DNA of 64,000 nt from Paralvinella palmiformis (GCA_025642065.1 JAODUP010000569.1:1-64000), one strand, 5' to 3'; shown: positions 1 to 11,660, counted from the stretch's first letter. The notes: generated from the letters alone by a model not told the origin. Program-made: numbers and translations.

Positions 1-949
1 GCAAGTTAGCAACAGCATATCAGCCTCATCCACTCGATGTTATTACTGTTGGCCACATTGAAAAATGTGCATCGGAGAAGAGAATTTTCACTCCGCGATC
101 CCTATAGTCGACCACCTTCAGTTCTAGCTCTCCATTGTCCTAGAATATAAACATTTAGGGGAATTCCCATGAAGAGCTGCATTTAAAAAATCGCCGGATC
201 GAAACAAAATAGGCTGTGCATATTGGTCAGGACCCGGATGTACACCAACGTATCTATAGCTCCGGCGCTCAACTGCGCATGCGCACCTTCTCGACTATCC
301 GGTAGAATATAAAACACTGCCGGCTACTGGACATCTTACGAATTTACTAAAGCTCTGGCTTTGTCTGCCTAACCCTAACTCTAACCCTAAACCGAAGTAT
401 TTGTGCAATTCTGTCAAAGTAACATGCAAGCAAACGGTATTTCGTGGGTGACCGACTTCGTTAAAGGCGCTACCGTCTCCATTGAATTAATTTTTAAAAG
501 GGGAGACTTTAACCATTCACTGAGGAGGTAACAAATTCTGGCAGTGACCACCGTCGGGGTATTTCGGCTCCATCTTTCCGTACTCCTCCCCTATGAGTAA
601 TGGGTAGGAACTATAAGTAGCCACTCAATACTAAAAAAAGACCATACTGGAAATAAATGCTCGAACATTCTTGTGATAGATCATGAAACGAATGAAAATT
701 ATTTACCCCCTTTATTTATTATGTAATATTTGTGAATCCAAACATCGTTTAGTTGAAAAGTTCAAGCTAAATATTGTGACATTTCCGAAACCGGAAATGT
801 GCCAGACCAAGAGACATAAAATTGCCTTTAGAGGTCCGGACCTAAAGCCACTCCGAACAAAATATTAAGGATTTAAAAGGATGGTTTAAAATTCGAATTC
901 TAAGCAAGACTCGTAAGTTTATGTTTTCTGGATCAGATAAGATGTATTT

Positions 950-1680
950 ACTTATTTATAGAGTCGAGGAACTGTAACATCATCGAGACTTGTGAAGGTA
1001 TTCTTCATTAAAGACTTGTTTACTGGCCTGTATTATGCCAATGAAACTTTGGTTCGTCATCTATGAAGACTCCGGGGTCTTTCCCATTTGTTGTTATCTC
1101 TAATGATGGCTCGCCCATTTGATAATTAAGCCTTTTATTTGTGTTGGTTGTCTAGGTAGAGAACTTCACGCTTAGACTCACTGAAGCCTAACTGACACCA
1201 TTCCGTTACTCTGTCTAAGTCTGGTAGTGAACTGTTTTTGTTGTCTGTGAGATTTGTAATGCTCAATGTCATGAACAAATATACCACACCTAGAAGGTCA
1301 TTAATGCCCTGCGGGATGACGCTGAATATATCTGCCAAAGATGAAACCTGCCGATTGATAACAACGGAGAAAAGGTCAATTATTTATTCATCAACTTCCT
1401 AGTGATGGCATAAAGTTTCGAATGTTCTATCAGTCTCTGGCGGGTTATAGTGTCGAAAGCATTGCGAGAATTCAAATAGATGATATCGATTGGAGCTCCA
1501 CTGTCCAATATTTCAGATCAGCTCCATCATCTTTCCCAGTTCTGATGTTCAATTCAATGATCTATAGTTACCCGCTGCAACTTTTGAGCTTTAGTTATGG
1601 ATTGGTTTCACGTGCTGGTGTAGCATCTCTGCTTTGGCTGAGTCATTACTTCTCAGATTGCTTTCTATCAAATTAAGATA
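950..1680 (-). mobile_element. Decayed non-LTR retrotransposon fragment (reverse transcriptase region)
   Basis: On the minus strand, 1338-1135 reads DLDRVTEWCQ followed by SESKREVLYL, like the RT thumb of CR1-like LINEs. After a frameshift, about 1100-960 gives GVFIDDEPKF and then LMKNTFTSLD, the next conserved blocks of the same region. 1680-1400 reads in broken frames that may be an earlier part of the element. Several stops and frameshifts make this a dead copy. The clade is not resolved. Confidence 0.5.
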
Positions 1681-1782
1681 AGATAATATGCTTCCGTTTT
1701 TTAGCTTGGGCTTATTGTATCGCCACTAAGCCCTTGGTTACAATTCAGGTTTGTATCCAGGTTATGTTCAAATTTTCTATAT

Positions 1783-1862
1783 TGCGCCCCCGTGGTCTAG
1801 AGGTAGCTTGTTGGACCACAGAGTACTACCAACCTGTACTTCTAACGACCAGTTCAGGAGTA
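1783..1862 (+). mobile_element. Possible tRNA-derived SINE head
   Basis: A stretch starting CCCCCGTGGTCTAGAGGTAGC resembles the acceptor stem and A box of a tRNA. The B box is weak (CCAGTTCAGGAGT). It resembles the head of the SINE at 40.3 kb on the opposite strand. It is not a functional tRNA gene. Confidence 0.3.
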
Positions 1863-1990
1863 TTCAAGCATGACTAGACATATCATCACCCCACTTACAA
1901 TATGATAATTGATTGGGTATTTGATAGTGTTGTATTGACCTGAAAGTGTTGCACAACAAAGCAGTCATTATCAAATCAAATTTATTCAGC

Positions 1991-2061
<71 letters not shown>

Positions 2062-2385
2062 CTGCACAGATACCAGAAATAAATAATCTCAATCTTCTTT
2101 CTTAAAATCTTAAACGTGATTAATTATTGACATATACTTTCAGTAAGTATCTGACATGTGCAACTTTTCTTTGACGAGATTTATACTTAAATAACTTATG
2201 GTTTTAAACGGTTAAAGTCTCTATTAATTGGGTATTTTCATGGGAACTTTCTCAAAATTTAGTTTCTCCCCTTTCTGCCATTTCTCCCATGGCAGAAAGT
2301 ATTTCTGCCGTGTCTGTAGAAACTGGGTAATTACCGTAGTTTTTACCGTGATTGAGAGAAACATGCCAACCGTGTAGAGAATCGT
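1863..2385 (+). repeat. Interspersed repeat, diverged copy of the 43.45-43.88 kb hAT-type element end
   Basis: This 520-bp block runs colinearly with about 43450-43878. Both share GATTGGGTATTTGATAGTG, AACAAAGCAGT, CAGAAATAAATAAT-like runs, TTTCTGCC/GGCAGAAA palindromes and a GGTAATTACCGT end leading to TGCCAACC. In this copy a (TA)n tract at 1993-2059 has expanded where the other copy has only ATTATAATGTATATT. It is probably a truncated member of the same hAT-like non-autonomous family. Confidence 0.6.
1993..2059. repeat. (TA)n microsatellite
   Basis: Uninterrupted TA dinucleotide tract of about 65 bp. The tyrosine/isoleucine ORFs it creates are artefacts. Confidence 0.95.
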
Positions 2386-2589
2386 AAACGTTGAACCGAG
2401 TTGGATTTGTGGTTAATAGTTAAACTATTGTTTGGATGAATCCAGGAAATTACATTCCGGATTCAAACAACTAACATACAGCAGAAAATTATAATGAAAT
2501 TAGATAGATTTAACGGTCCACTGTCATGACATTAAACACTACTGCCATCTAGCGACTATGGTAATAGTCATCGTAATAAATCATAAAAA

Positions 2590-3157
2590 CAACAAGAGAT
2601 AGAGTAATCGTAGTCGATTACACTATCATAAGTAATTGTAATCGTAATCGAGATATTCAAGTACAATGTAATTGTATTCGATTACATATAATCGGTAAAT
2701 ACTTCGTAATTACTTTCGTCATGCGTATAACATCAACATTACAGCGGTATTTTAAAAGCGTGTGACGAAAATTCAGGCCCTTCGCCACAAGTAAAAGCCG
2801 TATAAGGCATCTTTATAAATATTCGCTTTTGTTCTTTCCAAATAGGAATTATATGGGATGAGCATGGCCCCCAAGGGTACTGAACCCCGATTCTATGGTT
2901 CACGCATGTGTGTTTTTTCATTAACAGTCGCACATACATTCCACGTGGACGGATTGTACATTGGAGAGATGCGACGCATGTGGTTGGACCCAATTTTGTT
3001 ACGCATATACAACATACAAACTTTCAGGAACATTGTCCAGTGACAGGCATGCGAGCCTATCCAACCCGGGTTGGGGTAATCGTAATCGGTAATCGATTAT
3101 AATCGATTACATGATCTCAAGTAATAGTAATCGCCATTTCCAGATGCAGTGTAATTG

Positions 3158-3160
<3 letters not shown>
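2590..3160. repeat. Unclassified repeat flanked by GTAATCGATTAC-type blocks
   Basis: Two blocks rich in GTAATCG/CGATTAC (about 2600-2720 and 3070-3160) bracket about 350 bp of unrecognised sequence. The right block begins next to the palindrome CCAACCCGGGTTGG at 3060. Such TAATCG-rich ends occur on some non-autonomous DNA transposons. No target-site duplication was identified. Confidence 0.35.

Positions 3161-3237
<77 letters not shown>
3161..3237. repeat. (TA)n microsatellite
   Basis: Uninterrupted TA tract of about 75 bp. Confidence 0.95.
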
Positions 3238-3240
<3 letters not shown>

Positions 3241-3429
3241 ATTCATACTAGTTTATAGTACGATGTATATGTGTAAAGGTTTTCATATGCAAACATTACA
3301 AAATAATAGTGTAAAACATTTAACATGAAAGTTATTATTACTAAGCAACGCACAAACAATGTAAAAGCTCACTGGTGTCGATCATTTGATGATGAAATAC
3401 TACAAATTTCGTTATCAACAGCGTTTACA

Positions 3430-4300
3430 GAGTTTAACCTATTTTCTTTTTAATTTGCTCAATAGCTGTTCAAAAAAACTTCCATTATTATTTAATTGAT
3501 AAAGCAGATATTTTCTGTTAGATGCAATAATTGACTTAGAATGTTCACATATCTTAGCATATAATGATACAATCTGATTCTTACTGTGCATTGCACAATA
3601 ATAAAAAGAAGAAAATCTTCTCAACAATTGTATAACACTATTTACATCCCAATAAGGAATCTTCAAGAAGACATAATGCGTTTGATTTGGTAAATTCCAT
3701 ACACACCGTACCCATTTTCGCCAAGCACAATAAAACTCTTTAATATATTCGTGTGATGAACCCCACAGTGGATAGCCATAATAACTTGTACAATAAGTAC
3801 GGAAGAGAAAATTTCTAATATCGCTACAGCAAATCCCAAATTTAGACGGGACATAATTTGTTCTCATGTTGAGTTCACAAATAGCTTTATTGATTACTTT
3901 ACAATTAGAATCAGAATCACCCACATCCCGACCAATATGTTGGACATAATTTTATTTATTTATTATATCACCATTCAAAGAAAATATATCATTGACAACA
4001 ATGTTGTCCTTATTGCACACAGTCACTTGGCTTTTTGATGAATTAGACCTGACAATATATTCCTGTCCAAAAACGTCATAGACGGACAACATTTTACGAA
4101 CGGAATGACAAGATGGTGCCAGGAGATACACATCGTCAGCATAACCAACATTATCCACATACACATTTTTGATATAAAAGCTTACATTACCCAGTCGTAA
4201 ACGTTTAAGAAGCACGTCAATATATATACAAAATAATAAAGTAGACAATATGCCACCCCGTTTAACACCCTCTGTAACAGCAAACGATTCGCTGCAAATA
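3430..4300 (-). mobile_element. Non-LTR retrotransposon 3' half (RT and C-terminal region), frameshifted
   Basis: 4248-3952 encodes LLFCIYIDVLLKRL followed by GYADDVYLLAPS, the catalytic YADD block of a LINE reverse transcriptase. After a frameshift, 3924-3439 encodes LFRTYCTSYYGYPLWGSS and FYCAWRKWVRCVWNLPNQTH, the conserved post-RT segment of the same kind of element. The upstream RT is missing, so the copy is 5'-truncated and dead. It differs from the adjacent element at 4.7-9.4 kb. Confidence 0.75.
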
Positions 4301-4767
4301 CCATTTCATTTCACTCTCAATTTCTAGTGAGTATACATATATCAAAGCAATCTTAAAAAGATATTTCCAGACCCTTGCAGGGTTTTCTTTCTTTTAGATA
4401 TCGGTAAGGATTGGGTCGGTTTGTTTTTGGGTAAGTTCGTACAAAGGTTCGACTTTTGGACTCGCCTATCTAGGGTTGTTAAGCATTATTTGTACTAATT
4501 ATCGAGCGATAGTTAATGAGTTGACTGGAGACAGTGGGGTATCTCTACCCATATTTGTTTAAATAAGGTTTGATTCATTGTCTGGAAATCGACTTAAATT
4601 TTTTCTTCTATTCGGCAGTTTAGGAAGTTACGTATCTGACTCACTAGGCCAGTCGTAATATTCTTCCGAAAATACCAAATAGTGTCTTTTCCTATATTAA
4701 TCAAAATAATAATTCGTCGTTGTAGATAGGTAGGGGCTTTATCTTTGGGGAGTAGGTTGTATATGAT
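4301..4767. other. No gene recognised
   Basis: AT-rich sequence between two LINE fragments. It probably includes the 3' untranslated region of the element that starts at 4768. No ORF or repeat was recognised. Confidence 0.4.
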
Positions 4768-5034
4768 TCAACGGTAGTTTAGGATGATTTCCCCATCTAT
4801 GTTTGGTTCGTGTTTTCGAATTAACGATAGAATTTCTTTCCAGGTAATGTTAGCAATTTTACAGTAGAGGAAGGCGTGTTCTGTTGTCTCTACCCGTTTG
4901 CAGTAATCACACAAAGGGTTTTTTCGTAGATAAAAACGATATAGTCGATGATTTATTGGTAATATTTCATGTATAATTCTCCAACTAAGGGCTCTTGTTT
5001 GTGGATAGTTATTTTTGTCATGAATGTTTACCAT
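4768..5034 (-). pseudogene. LINE C-terminal zinc-binding (zf-RVT type) domain
   Basis: The 88-residue frame contains ALSWRIIHEILPINHRLYRF followed by a CxxC-x(n)-H-x(4)-C arrangement (CDYCKR, then EHAFLYC). This is the zinc-binding module that follows the reverse transcriptase in L1/Tx1-like elements. It is separated from the RT frame at 5252 by broken sequence, so it is a relic. Confidence 0.7.
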
Positions 5035-5251
5035 GAAGTCTTAAAATCGATGTTTGGATGTTTTTATACTACTCTGGATTTGGTTTTGTCTTTGTTAAGG
5101 AGAGACCAATAAACAATTTTTTGTTGGGATTATGTTCGTTTGTAGTGAGTTTCCAAATAAGGGAGTTGTTTGTTTAAACGAACTTAGGCAGCTCTCGTAA
5201 AAGGCAGATGGCTGTGATGCGTGGGGAATCATATTTCTTGTTGCTAGTGGT

Positions 5252-6600
5252 TTAGGGTTTCTTAGTTGAAAGCCGAGCCAGTATTCGGTAAAGGAGTGCC
5301 ATTTTTTTAAAGGAGCCGAAGAGGAACTGATATAAGTTTTTTATGTGAAAGACTTGAATTTTTGTGGTGATGTTTACCATTCGGAGCCCTCCGTCACAAA
5401 AATCTTTATAGATTACATTTCTCTTGATTAATTCTGGGCCATTATACCAGAAATAATTAAATATATACTTTGTATAGAAAGAAATGCTAGTTTTATCTAG
5501 GGGTAAGGTCGAGTAGACGTGCCATAATTTTGAACATGCAAATACATTTATTATGTGTGATTTTAGTGTCATGGCAAGATGTCTAGTTTTTAGTAGGTCA
5601 GTTGTAGAGGCGAACTTGGGTCGGATATTATTTGTGTTGTAGGCTGAATAGTTGCCATTTCCGAGGTAAACTCCGTAATAGTTTAAAAACGATGATGTCA
5701 TATTGATGTTAAAGGTTTCTGGTCTTTTGTTTGCCCAAGCGCCTAGCCAAAGTCCCTTACTCTTGCTTTTATTTATTATGGCCCCGGAAGCTGTACCAAA
5801 GTAATTGGCTATTTTAAAGGATCTTGTTACTGATGGTAGATCAGTTAGGATAAGGGTCGCATCGTCCGCATATTGCGTTATTCGAATTTCTTCTTTCATG
5901 GTTGATAATTTTAGTCCATTAATGTAAGGGTCTTTTCTGATTTGATTAGCCAAGAATTCTATGTATAAGACGTAGAGTAATGGTGATAAGGGACAACCTT
6001 GTATAAGACCTAGAGTAATGGTGATAAGGGACAACCTTGTATAAGACGTAGAGTAATGGTGATAAGGGACAACCTTGTATAAGACGTAGAGTAATGGTGA
6101 TAAGGGACAACCTTGTATAAGACGTAAAGTAATGGTGATAAGGGACAACCTTGTATAAGACGTAGAGTAATGGTGATAAGGGACAACCTTGTATAAGACG
6201 TAGAGTAATGATGATAAGGGACAGCCTTGTCTGACACCACGGGTTATTTGGAAGGGTTTGGAGAAGAAGCCATCAACTTTTATTTTTGAAGTGATATCTT
6301 TGTATAATAGCTGTACCCACTTAACGAAGGAGTCTCCAAATCCATAGGATTGAAGAGCGGCTAATACAAAAATCGTGGGAGACCCGATCAAAGGCTTTGC
6401 TTTGATCGATAGAAATTAATATACAATGTAGTTGTTTTGCATTAACGTAGTCTATTATGTTTCTAATTAAATGTATATTGTCGTGGATTGAACGCCCTTT
6501 TGTTGCGCAAGTTTGGTCCAAATTAATTATGTTGTCCATTACTTTTGATAGTCTATTTGTTAAGACTTTAGCTATAATCTTATAATCGAAGTTTAAAAGA
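5252..6600 (-). pseudogene. LINE reverse transcriptase, central and C-terminal part
   Basis: Two overlapping frames. 6539-6321 encodes NIINLDQTCATKGRSIHDNI and ISIDQSKAFDRVSHDF, the first RT blocks. 6391-5252 (379 residues) encodes GFGDSFVKWVQLLY, GVRQGCPLS, then TQYADDATL with the catalytic aspartates, followed by the thumb (INKSKSKGLWLG) and post-RT region. The RQGCPLSPLLY block is expanded seven-fold by the tandem array at 5969-6231, adding 76 codons between the template-grip motif and YADD. A frameshift at about 6350-6390 separates the two frames. The enzyme is presumably non-functional. Confidence 0.8.
5969..6231. repeat. 38-bp tandem array (about 7 units) inside the reverse transcriptase
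   Basis: Units of 38 bp begin GACGTAGAGTAATGGTGATA at 5969, 6007, 6045, 6083, 6121, 6159 and 6197 and are nearly identical. Because 38 is not a multiple of three, successive units are read in different frames. All three frames are open, and the six extra units add 228 bp, so the RT frame stays open throughout. Confidence 0.95.
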
Positions 6601-7195
6601 GAGAAGGGACGATTAATTTTAATTGTTGTTCTAAATTTAGAATTTCGTCTTTGAAGGCTCCCGGAAGATCAGTTTGTAGCTGTTGGTATTTTGAAAGTTT
6701 ATATTCTAGAACAGTTATTTTATTTCTTGTTTTATTTGTTAATCGGTTAGAGTGATATAAATCGTTTATGATTTCTTTGTAGTGATTTTTGCATTGCTCC
6801 CACCATTCAGGATTTATCTGGTGTTTTTTATATTCGGAGAGAAATTCTATTATTTCTTGTTGTAATGTTGGGTCCATGAGAACGGACATGTTGCACTTCC
6901 AGTAGGATGTACCGCGTTTCTGGCTCGAGGTCCTCTCTGTTAAGATGACGAATTTGTGGTCTGAGAAGATATTCGGAATTATATTACAATCTAATGTGTC
7001 TTTTAATGCAGGTTTGTTTACATAGAAACGATCTAGACGGCAATAGATTCCGGATCGATTCCATGTAAACTCCTGCTTTTCGAGATGTAGATGACGGAAA
7101 GCATCAGAGAGTTCAAATTCCGTTTTGAATAGAGTCATTATTTTTTTTCCTACATGGCCTCTTCGTGTATTACCACCTAATTTATCCATGTCTGA
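6600..7195 (-). pseudogene. Duplicated LINE endonuclease segment inserted within the RT
   Basis: This segment encodes EFTWNRSGIYCRLDRFYVN and NIFSDHKFVIL, the SDH block ending an APE-type endonuclease, then the linker region (NPEWWEQCKNHYKEIINDL). It interrupts the RT: just upstream, 7240-7200 reads HENLDY (stop) KLR, and just downstream, 6625-6570 resumes with RPFSLLNFDYKIIAKVLTNR. These two blocks are normally adjacent. About 7045-6615 is near-identical to 8119-7737, so the segment is an internal duplicate. Confidence 0.7.
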
Positions 7196-7239
7196 GTTTT
7201 CAGTAATCGAGATTTTCATGGTATATTTTATTTTTGCAG

Positions 7240-7613
7240 AAAAGTGTTATGATCCCTTCTCTTTGTGTGGGGAGTAAGCGACCTTCTTTATATAGTATAT
7301 TGATTATTTGGGTAAATTCCTCCAACATAAGATTAATGAATTAAGAATAAAATTCGTTTGAAAGTCCGTCGCTGCCTGGGCATTTATTATTACTCATGGT
7401 TTTTAGCGCTCTTAATATTTATTCCTTAGTTATGTCTCCATCGCAAAGAGCACTTGACTCAGGAGTTATGTGCTCTGTTGTGGAGAGAAATTCTTTCATT
7501 GCTTTTTTGTTTACTGGTTTCGATGAAAGGAGGGATTCGTAATATAGTCTGCATTGTTCTAATATTTCTTTTTGTTCGGTATATTGTTTGCCATTTCGAA
7601 TTAAGGATGGCAT
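7240..7613 (-). pseudogene. LINE linker and first RT blocks
   Basis: 7613-7419 encodes NGKQYTEQKEILEQCRLYYE, then ITPESSALCDGDITKE, the segment between endonuclease and RT. In broken frames, 7420-7240 continues with a CPGSDGL-like block and ends at HENLDY (stop) KLR, where the duplicated endonuclease segment intervenes. Confidence 0.6.
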
Positions 7614-7736
7614 ATGTTTTTTTCATTATATTCTTTTATTCTTTTCTCAAGAAGAATGTTGTTGACTTTTCTGAGCTATCCATCTGTTGAATCCGTGATC
7701 GGATTTTACTTCCCTCGTTTTCTTTTGTTAAAAGTA

Positions 7737-8119
7737 ATTTTAATTGTTGTTCTAAATTTAGAATCGTGATCGGATTTACTTATGAATTTATTTGTAAACA
7801 GTTATTTTATTTCTTGTTTTCTAAGTTTAGAGTGATTTATTATGATTTCGTTGCAGTGATTTTTGCATTGGTCCCACCATTCAGGATTTATCTGGTGTTT
7901 TTTATATTCGGAGAGAAATTCTATTATTTCTTGTTGTAATTTTGGGTCCATGAGAACGGACATGTTGCACTTCCAGTAGGATGTACCGCGTTTCTGGCTT
8001 GAGGTCCTCTCTGTTAATGTGACGAATTTGTGGTCTGAGAAGATATTCGGAATTATATTACAATCTAATGTGTCTTTTAATGCAGGTTTGTTTACATATA
8101 AACGATCTAGACGGCAATG
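7737..8119 (-). pseudogene. LINE endonuclease fragment (original position)
   Basis: This is near-identical to 7045-6615 over the part encoding the end of the APE-type endonuclease and the following linker, with small internal deletions around 7765-7800. It lies in the expected place, between ORF1 and the RT linker. The N-terminal half of the endonuclease is missing upstream. Confidence 0.65.
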
Positions 8120-8343
8120 TTTAGTAACCCAGAGATGTTAATAGTAGCAATTATGAAAGAGGTCGTCAGTAGGTGGATATTTTATTTTACCTTTTTTTTC
8201 GTGGATTCTATTGGTGGGTTGTCATCTTCCGAAGTGGAGAGCGACGTGTCTCTTTTACCCTTCCTTCGCTTTTTCTTATTTGGGGGGGGGTAACTGTTGC
8301 AAGCTATCGGGAGTGTTTTGGTTTACGAAGGAAATTTCCACCT

Positions 8344-9359
8344 TCATTTTGTCGGAGGAAGTGCCCTTTTTTCATTTTCTATTTTGTTATTTTGTTGGTC
8401 ACCTGTCTCTGATGATATGGCTATTATTAGGGCTTCTTCGGAAGACGACAATTCTTGTGGTATGTTTATTTCTGTTTCAGACTTTATGTTTGTATCGTTT
8501 TCTTGCGTCTTTTTGCTTTCTGTTCGTTCAATGGTCGACATGGCTGCTTCATCCGTGTCATCGTCCTCGTGCACAATAGGGACGTTTCCAGTCAAGGCCG
8601 CTTTATAGCCGCCTTGGCATTCAACGTCTCTATGGCCGAAAGACCGGCATTGCCGACAGAATGGAGTGGTGCAGTCAGCACGTATGTGTCCTTCACGTCG
8701 ACAGCGCAGACAAACTGGAGGCCTCCCGGTGTACGTAATTAAGGTTTCATGGTAGGTGTTTGCTGTCATGTCATACACTTTGTAAAGGTGTGGTATCTGC
8801 GTAGTGTCGTCCGTGTCATTAAGTCGGAGGATAGCACTCCTTACCTGTATTCCCGTGTTAAATAGGTTTGCGCCGCTATTAAATTTCACCGTGCTTTTGT
8901 CATATTTAACGGCCTTTACCATAATGGCTTCACCAAAGGTGGCTTGTAATTGTCTCGCAAGACATTCATTCGATATCCAAGTCGGAAGCCAAAGTGTATT
9001 CGTATTTTAACGGTCTCAAAACTTCCTTAGAAGTTGTTTACCACAACTTCACCTGCATTTAGCATTTTTTGTTTGCTTTCGTCAGAGCGAAGTGTGACGT
9101 ACCATTCTGCATTACGAGAAAGTGGCCCTAAATGTTCTAGTTCTGCCGCAGGGACTAGCTGCGTTAAGGCGAGTCCAACGTCGAAACGATTGTACGACTT
9201 ACCTTTTGTATCAAAGTGAATCTTCAGAGTCCTTTCTCGAATGTCGTTGGCACGAGAGATCTCCTGGCGCTTCCATTCCTCGTCAGTTAAAGGAGTAGTA
9301 TCCTTAGGTCCGTTGAAATTCTTGCGCGTCGTACCCATCCTATCCAAAAACAGCTCCAC
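8344..9359 (-). pseudogene. LINE ORF1 (gag-like) with two CCHC zinc knuckles
   Basis: Two consecutive minus-strand frames. 9359-9027 (110 residues) begins with a charged segment (TPLTDEEWKRQEISRANDIR) and continues with an RNA-binding-like region (RNAEWYVTLRSDESKQKML). 8922-8344 (192 residues) carries two zinc knuckles spaced C-x2-C-x4-H-x4-C: CLRCRREGHIRADC and CRQCRSFGHRDVEC. An acidic Ser/Glu-rich tail follows. ORF1 proteins of this type coat the LINE RNA. A frameshift or stop near 9000 separates the frames. Confidence 0.75.
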
Positions 9360-9430
9360 GGAAATCTTTAGTAAAAGGCGAAAGATTTATGCGTGGATTG
9401 AAGAGAAACCAGAAGATGACAAGTAAAGGA

Positions 9431-10889
9431 CAAAATATAAGAAATAATCTGTTTTAATTCTGTTAAAAGTAAATGTTGATATTCATTTATTTTACTTCTG
9501 TGTAATAATAAAAAGGTGTTTCTAAATGCACTATATGTGCGCCCGTGTGTCTGTGTGCGTCGTAAGTTGGTAACCTATTAGGCTATGACCATGTCATCCT
9601 CTTGGGAACACCAGGTCCACCTTTTTAGAAAATTAGAAATGACCATCCTACATGGAGGTGTCAGAACCCTGAAAATATTTGTACTACACAAATGAAGCAA
9701 AACTCCGGCCTTCTTCTTCGCACGGTGAGCATGCTTGTTTTAAGGAGTACGGCCTCTTTATCTCTTACTCTCTGATTTAACTCCTGAAGTTTTAGCATCA
9801 GTAGAGGAATACCATATCAGCTTCCGTATACGACTTCTAATTCTAAATTTATCATTACTGTATTGCAGTTATCTATCAATTTCGATGTTAGGCAAATTAG
9901 GTTCAATTTACAGTGAACCCATGGCCATATTTTAATATTGAATATTGGCGTTTTATCACTATTAGTTAATAAAATAACTATCCGAATGAGAATAATTTAC
10001 TTAAAGATATTGTTTTCATATACTCCTATAATACATTATATATCGATATATGACTTATTTATTTGGTATTTAATTATTTTAATTACAAAGCATACTATAA
10101 TGATATATAAAGATTGTTCAACTTGTTTGTTAAAGTGTAAAGCCATATATTTGTTTGAAAATTTCATATCCGTATTTTACTCAACTATTTGTTAATTTTT
10201 AGTTTGTTTTTTATCGTTTGGTACCAATTTTCTTTGCAAATTCAAACAAAGCAACTGTATATATTGTACGACATATACAATACGTTGTCATCTCCCTTAA
10301 TGTTGTATTCCGCTTTAGACCCTTTTTTTCTAGTTTAAGTTTACTGGAGTCGTCTGTTGAGAACTCTTGGTGTTCTTTTTCCTAGATTTGATTTAATCTT
10401 AAAATGCAAATAGAATTAAAATCTCTTGTAACCATAACTGTAGAGTAATCGACTACGTACACAGCGCGTCATATTATTCATTCTACAAACCACTAGAAAT
10501 TTACGGAAAAATCTCATTTTAATCGGAAGACTTTCATCTCTGAGTCATCCAATCACACCAGCAGATTATGCCATTTAATAATTTACCAACTACCGCAATC
10601 ATCTTTGCAAATGATTATACTATAATTATGATTTAATTGTAATCTATTGATACTAATTGTTTTCATATAGCATTTATTACACATTTACAGAGCTCCGTTT
10701 CTGGTCGATCACAGTTTCTAAACACACGAGTCCGTCGAGCTGGTGATGTTATCATCATGTTCCAATTCAATATTATACTAAATTTAGGGTTTATAATGTT
10801 TAGTTAACGTCATGACGTGTATTCCACGTTGAATATATTCAGTCATACTGTGAGGGACTAATGGGGATACAAACAGACGTGGAAAGGCA
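9431..10889. other. Non-coding, no gene recognised
   Basis: AT-rich sequence, strongly so at 9930-10200, where the only long frame is low-complexity Ile/Tyr/Leu. No RNA gene, splice-supported exon or named repeat was seen. Confidence 0.5.
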
Positions 10890-11235
10890 CCCCTCAAAGT
10901 ATAAACTGTGGGAGACAGGATAAAACCAAATGCCTGCCATCATCCACAAAATGATGATGCCAGGGCCGTCTTAACCCACGCGCCCAATTGGCACTTGCCC
11001 GGGTGGCCAACAAGCATAGGCGCCCCACGTGCATAAGGGTCCATGCTAATTTGTGTGTGCTAATCGCACTTAAGTAACCGTATATGGGTGATCTTAACGC
11101 CTGGGCACGCTGCACAGTTGGCTGGGGGCCCCACAAGCATAGGGGCCCCATGCTAAGTTGCTGTGAGTGATTGTTCAGGCAGGGACACCAGTGCACTGCT
11201 TTGCCTCGGGGTCTATAATGTTGTTAAGACGTCAC
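10890..11235. repeat. GC-rich repeat, possibly a hAT-like non-autonomous element
   Basis: A GC-rich island in AT-rich surroundings, beginning near CCAGGGCCGTCTTAACCCAC (10958). It holds two diverged direct copies of a unit with CAAGCATAGG-GCCCCA (11007 and 11133) and ends near TTGTTAAGACGTCAC (11221), an imperfect inverse of the start. No target-site duplication was established. Confidence 0.35.
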
Positions 11236-11379
11236 TAGCCAACGCAAGATAATTTGGAGTTAAGACGTTCTTTTGTGAAGGCAAAACGTTACCAACCGCT
11301 CAGTCTAATAACAACATCGTTTAGGATTTATTTTGTTTGCTATAATGAAAACTAAACGAAGATTTGCTTTCAGTAAGTA

Positions 11380-11660
11380 CTACCCAAACACTAACCAATA
11401 ACCTAACCTAACAGTAACCGTAATTCGCACCTTAACTCTGACCCTAACCCAAACCCTGATAACAATATAACTATAAACGAAACTCTAACATGATATAACC
11501 CTAAGCATAAACTAGCTCTATCCAAAACATAACCCATAACTATAATCTAAACCTAACCCAAACCCTAAACTAACCCAAAATCCTAAGCCTAACCAAACAC
11601 AAATCTAATTATACTCTTAACTAATCATAACCATAAACTTAAGATACCGCCTGAGAGTAT
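11380..11660. repeat. Degenerate telomere-like (CCCTAA)n tract
   Basis: About 280 bp enriched in CCTAAC, ACCCTAA and AACCCAAACCCT hexamers (for example at 11443-11460 and 11555-11575). They are interrupted and diverged. The strand reads as the complement of TTAGGG, the animal telomere repeat. A shorter run is at 370-395. Confidence 0.5.

Larger units (their letters stand above)
4768..9430 (-). mobile_element. Decayed, rearranged Tx1/L1-like LINE
   Basis: Reading down the minus strand: gag-like ORF1 (9359-8344), endonuclease fragment (8119-7737), linker and start of RT (7613-7240), a second endonuclease segment (about 7195-6600), the rest of the RT (6600-5252) and a C-terminal zinc-binding domain (5034-4768). 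The plan is that of L1/Tx1-type elements. Two oddities stand out. The endonuclease segment is duplicated, one copy sitting inside the RT, and a 38-bp tandem array lies in the RT active-site region. Frameshifts and the missing N-terminal endonuclease mean it cannot be active. Confidence 0.8.

Noticed and set aside
10894..11196. 100-residue minus-strand frame
   Set aside because: It lies in a GC-rich repeat with two diverged internal copies. No domain or splice support.
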